This document shows positions 62,897 through 64,000 of a DNA stretch of 64,000 nt, piece by piece. The DNA comes from Toxotes chatareus. Taxonomy: Eukaryota; Chordata; Actinopteri; Toxotidae. Numbering within the stretch: position 1 is the stretch's first letter; every line of letters begins with the position of its first letter. The stretch covers positions 7,212,177-7,276,176 of the forward strand of contig CM028898.1 of the NCBI GenBank assembly GCA_016801885.1, given 5' to 3'. The notes below the pieces were generated by a model that saw only the letters and a program-made list of their open reading frames with translations, had not been told where the DNA came from and did no database searches. Made by a program: the position numbers and the translations under genes.

Positions 62897-64000
62897 TTAT
62901 TTCTTTGCCGGTCTTCCTCTTCTGGCTTTTGGTTGCGCCTCAGCTTCAGCACCTTTCTTAGGGTCTACTTTGCTTGAAGACTCCGCTTCATCAGCAACCT
63001 TTGCCCCTCGCCTGGCTCTCTTGATGGGCTGAGCTTCAACAGCTTCATCTGAGAGATCCTTCTCTTCAGTTTTGTTGACGTCCTTTGACACATTTTTGCC
63101 TTCGGCTTCAACTTTGTCTCCAAGTTTTGACTTCCTGCCTCGAACAGCTTTTACAGGTGTTTGTTTTGGAATGTGAAAGATTTCCAGGTCTGCTTTCCAC
63201 TTGACCGATCTTTTGGACATTCTGGTGTCCTCAACAACAGCATTGCTTAAATCTTCAGAGGTATTTGCCTGGTCACTGCTCACTGTGGATTCATCTGTTG
63301 TGGGCTTTGCTGCTGCCCGCCTTCCCCTTTTAGCTGGCTCTACTGAGGATGGAACAGACTCTGAAATCTGGACTGCGGTTTCTGCACTGGTCTCCTCGAG
63401 GGAAAGAGCGGCACCTCGACGCGCTCTCTTGGCTGGAACTGCTTGCAAAACCTCATTTTTCACAGAACTTCTCACCCCCCTTGCCCTGCTCGGCTTAATG
63501 ACTGGTGTATCTGGCTCAGCATTTTTCTTCTCTTCAGGATCCAGCTCATGGTCAGGTTTTCCCTCTTGTACTTCAGCAGTTACTCCAGCCTCTTCAGTTA
63601 CTTGTTTTCCTCTCCTACCCCGTTTGGGTTTGTCTGTGGAGCTGACAGCAGGGACCTCTTGGATCTCTGTGGACTCAACAGGGACATCCCCCCCAGTGTC
63701 CTGTTTTGCTTTTCTTCCTCCTCTCCTGGGTTTTGCAGCCACAGGAACATGTTCATTCCTTTTAAGTGATTCAGCAACAGGTGCAGCTTCAGACTCCTCT
63801 GTGACAACCATTTCAGCGGGTTGGATTTCTTCTCTTGGTTCTACATGGTCCTGCTCAAGCTTCCTGGTTCTCCTTAATTTTTTAACTGGCTCCTCGGCCT
63901 TAGGAGTCTCTTCCTGTTTGGCATTTCTTCCCCTCTTGGCCCTGACTGGAGGCTGAGACTGCTGCTTGGTCTCCACGGTGACAACTGTGTCTTCTGCAAC
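62897..64000 (-). CDS. C-terminal exon of a Ki-67-like basic repeat protein (partial)
   Basis: One open frame runs from the right edge to TAA at 62899-62897, at least 367 codons, and continues past 64000. The protein is Lys/Arg/Glu-rich with a basic motif repeated about nine times at irregular intervals: AKRGRNAK, KPRRGGRKAK, PKRGRRGK, AKRARRGAAL, AKRGRRAAAK, AVRGRKSK, IKRARRGAK, ARRGRPAKK. The final RGRP core is AT-hook-like. Acidic Ser/Glu/Val spacers separate the motifs. A chromatin-binding, perichromosomal protein such as Ki-67 (mki67) is the best match in composition and layout, and the segment KRSVKWKADLEIFHIP looks like a conserved element. I cannot exclude another AT-hook protein, because the FHA end is outside the window. 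Confidence 0.55.
   Translation of the reverse strand, partial: VAEDTVVTVETKQQSQPPVRAKRGRNAKQEETPKAEEPVKKLRRTRKLEQDHVEPREEIQPAEMVVTEESEAAPVAESLKRNEHVPVAAKPRRGGRKAKQDTGGDVPVESTEIQEVPAVSSTDKPKRGRRGKQVTEEAGVTAEVQEGKPDHELDPEEKKNAEPDTPVIKPSRARGVRSSVKNEVLQAVPAKRARRGAALSLEETSAETAVQISESVPSSVEPAKRGRRAAAKPTTDESTVSSDQANTSEDLSNAVVEDTRMSKRSVKWKADLEIFHIPKQTPVKAVRGRKSKLGDKVEAEGKNVSKDVNKTEEKDLSDEAVEAQPIKRARRGAKVADEAESSSKVDPKKGAEAEAQPKARRGRPAKK

Noticed and set aside
63201..63956. 251-codon plus-strand frame opposite the Ki-67-like exon
   Set aside because: It is the complement of a real Lys/Glu-rich coding exon; its Ser/Leu-rich content is a by-product.

Overview
The window is nuclear DNA from a ray-finned (teleost) fish. 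It has long AT-rich introns full of CA/GT, CT/GA and AAT microsatellites, three copies of one interspersed repeat family, and spliced vertebrate genes. The host genes all lie on the minus strand. From left to right they are mpp2 (membrane palmitoylated protein 2, a MAGUK scaffold), the last two coding exons of a peptide YY/peptide Y gene (pyy type), tut1 (U6 snRNA terminal uridylyltransferase / Star-PAP) and the C-terminal exon of a large Ki-67-like basic repeat protein that runs off the right edge. PYY next to MPP2 is the same neighbourhood as human 17q21, which supports both calls.

Region 1-32 kb: mpp2. Eight coding exons are readable: SH3, PDZ, an L27-PDZ linker, two L27 exons and two alternative first coding exons that join the same acceptor in the same phase. 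The GUK exons lie beyond the left edge. A GC-richer candidate 5'UTR exon sits near 31.7 kb. Everything between is intron with simple repeats and old interspersed repeats.

Region 32-50 kb: pyy exons 3 and 4 (32.4-33.1 kb) are intact. A 15.9-kb Polinton/Maverick-type (adintovirus-like) element follows at 33,968-49,870, bounded by about 200-bp terminal inverted repeats. A TATA-driven short 5'UTR exon on the minus strand at 50.03-50.11 kb looks like pyy exon 1. The exon that should carry the signal peptide and mature hormone is not visible anywhere between them, so the element sits exactly where exon 2 is expected and may mark destruction of this gene.

The element carries the usual cassette. On the plus strand are two early-type unknown genes, a candidate Bcl-2-like ORF, a minisatellite, integrase with chromodomain, penton-like minor capsid, a small basic virion-type protein, double-jelly-roll major capsid and adenain-type protease. 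On the minus strand, converging on a shared two-way poly(A) site, are small basic/hydrophobic genes, the packaging ATPase, protein-primed family B DNA polymerase and a spliced gene at the right end. Almost every gene is broken by frameshifts and stops, as expected for an old copy. The exception is the right-end spliced gene: a TATA box and seven exons (one 66-nt exon present twice, identically) joined only by phase-1 introns, with an open frame to its stop. This is the most unusual object in the window.

Region 50-64 kb: about 6 kb of intergenic DNA, then tut1 with all ten coding exons intact (801 residues), a short intergenic gap, and the Ki-67-like 3' exon. No rRNA, tRNA or CRISPR was seen. 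Element proteins are described only through short visible motifs and positions; no repaired sequence is given.
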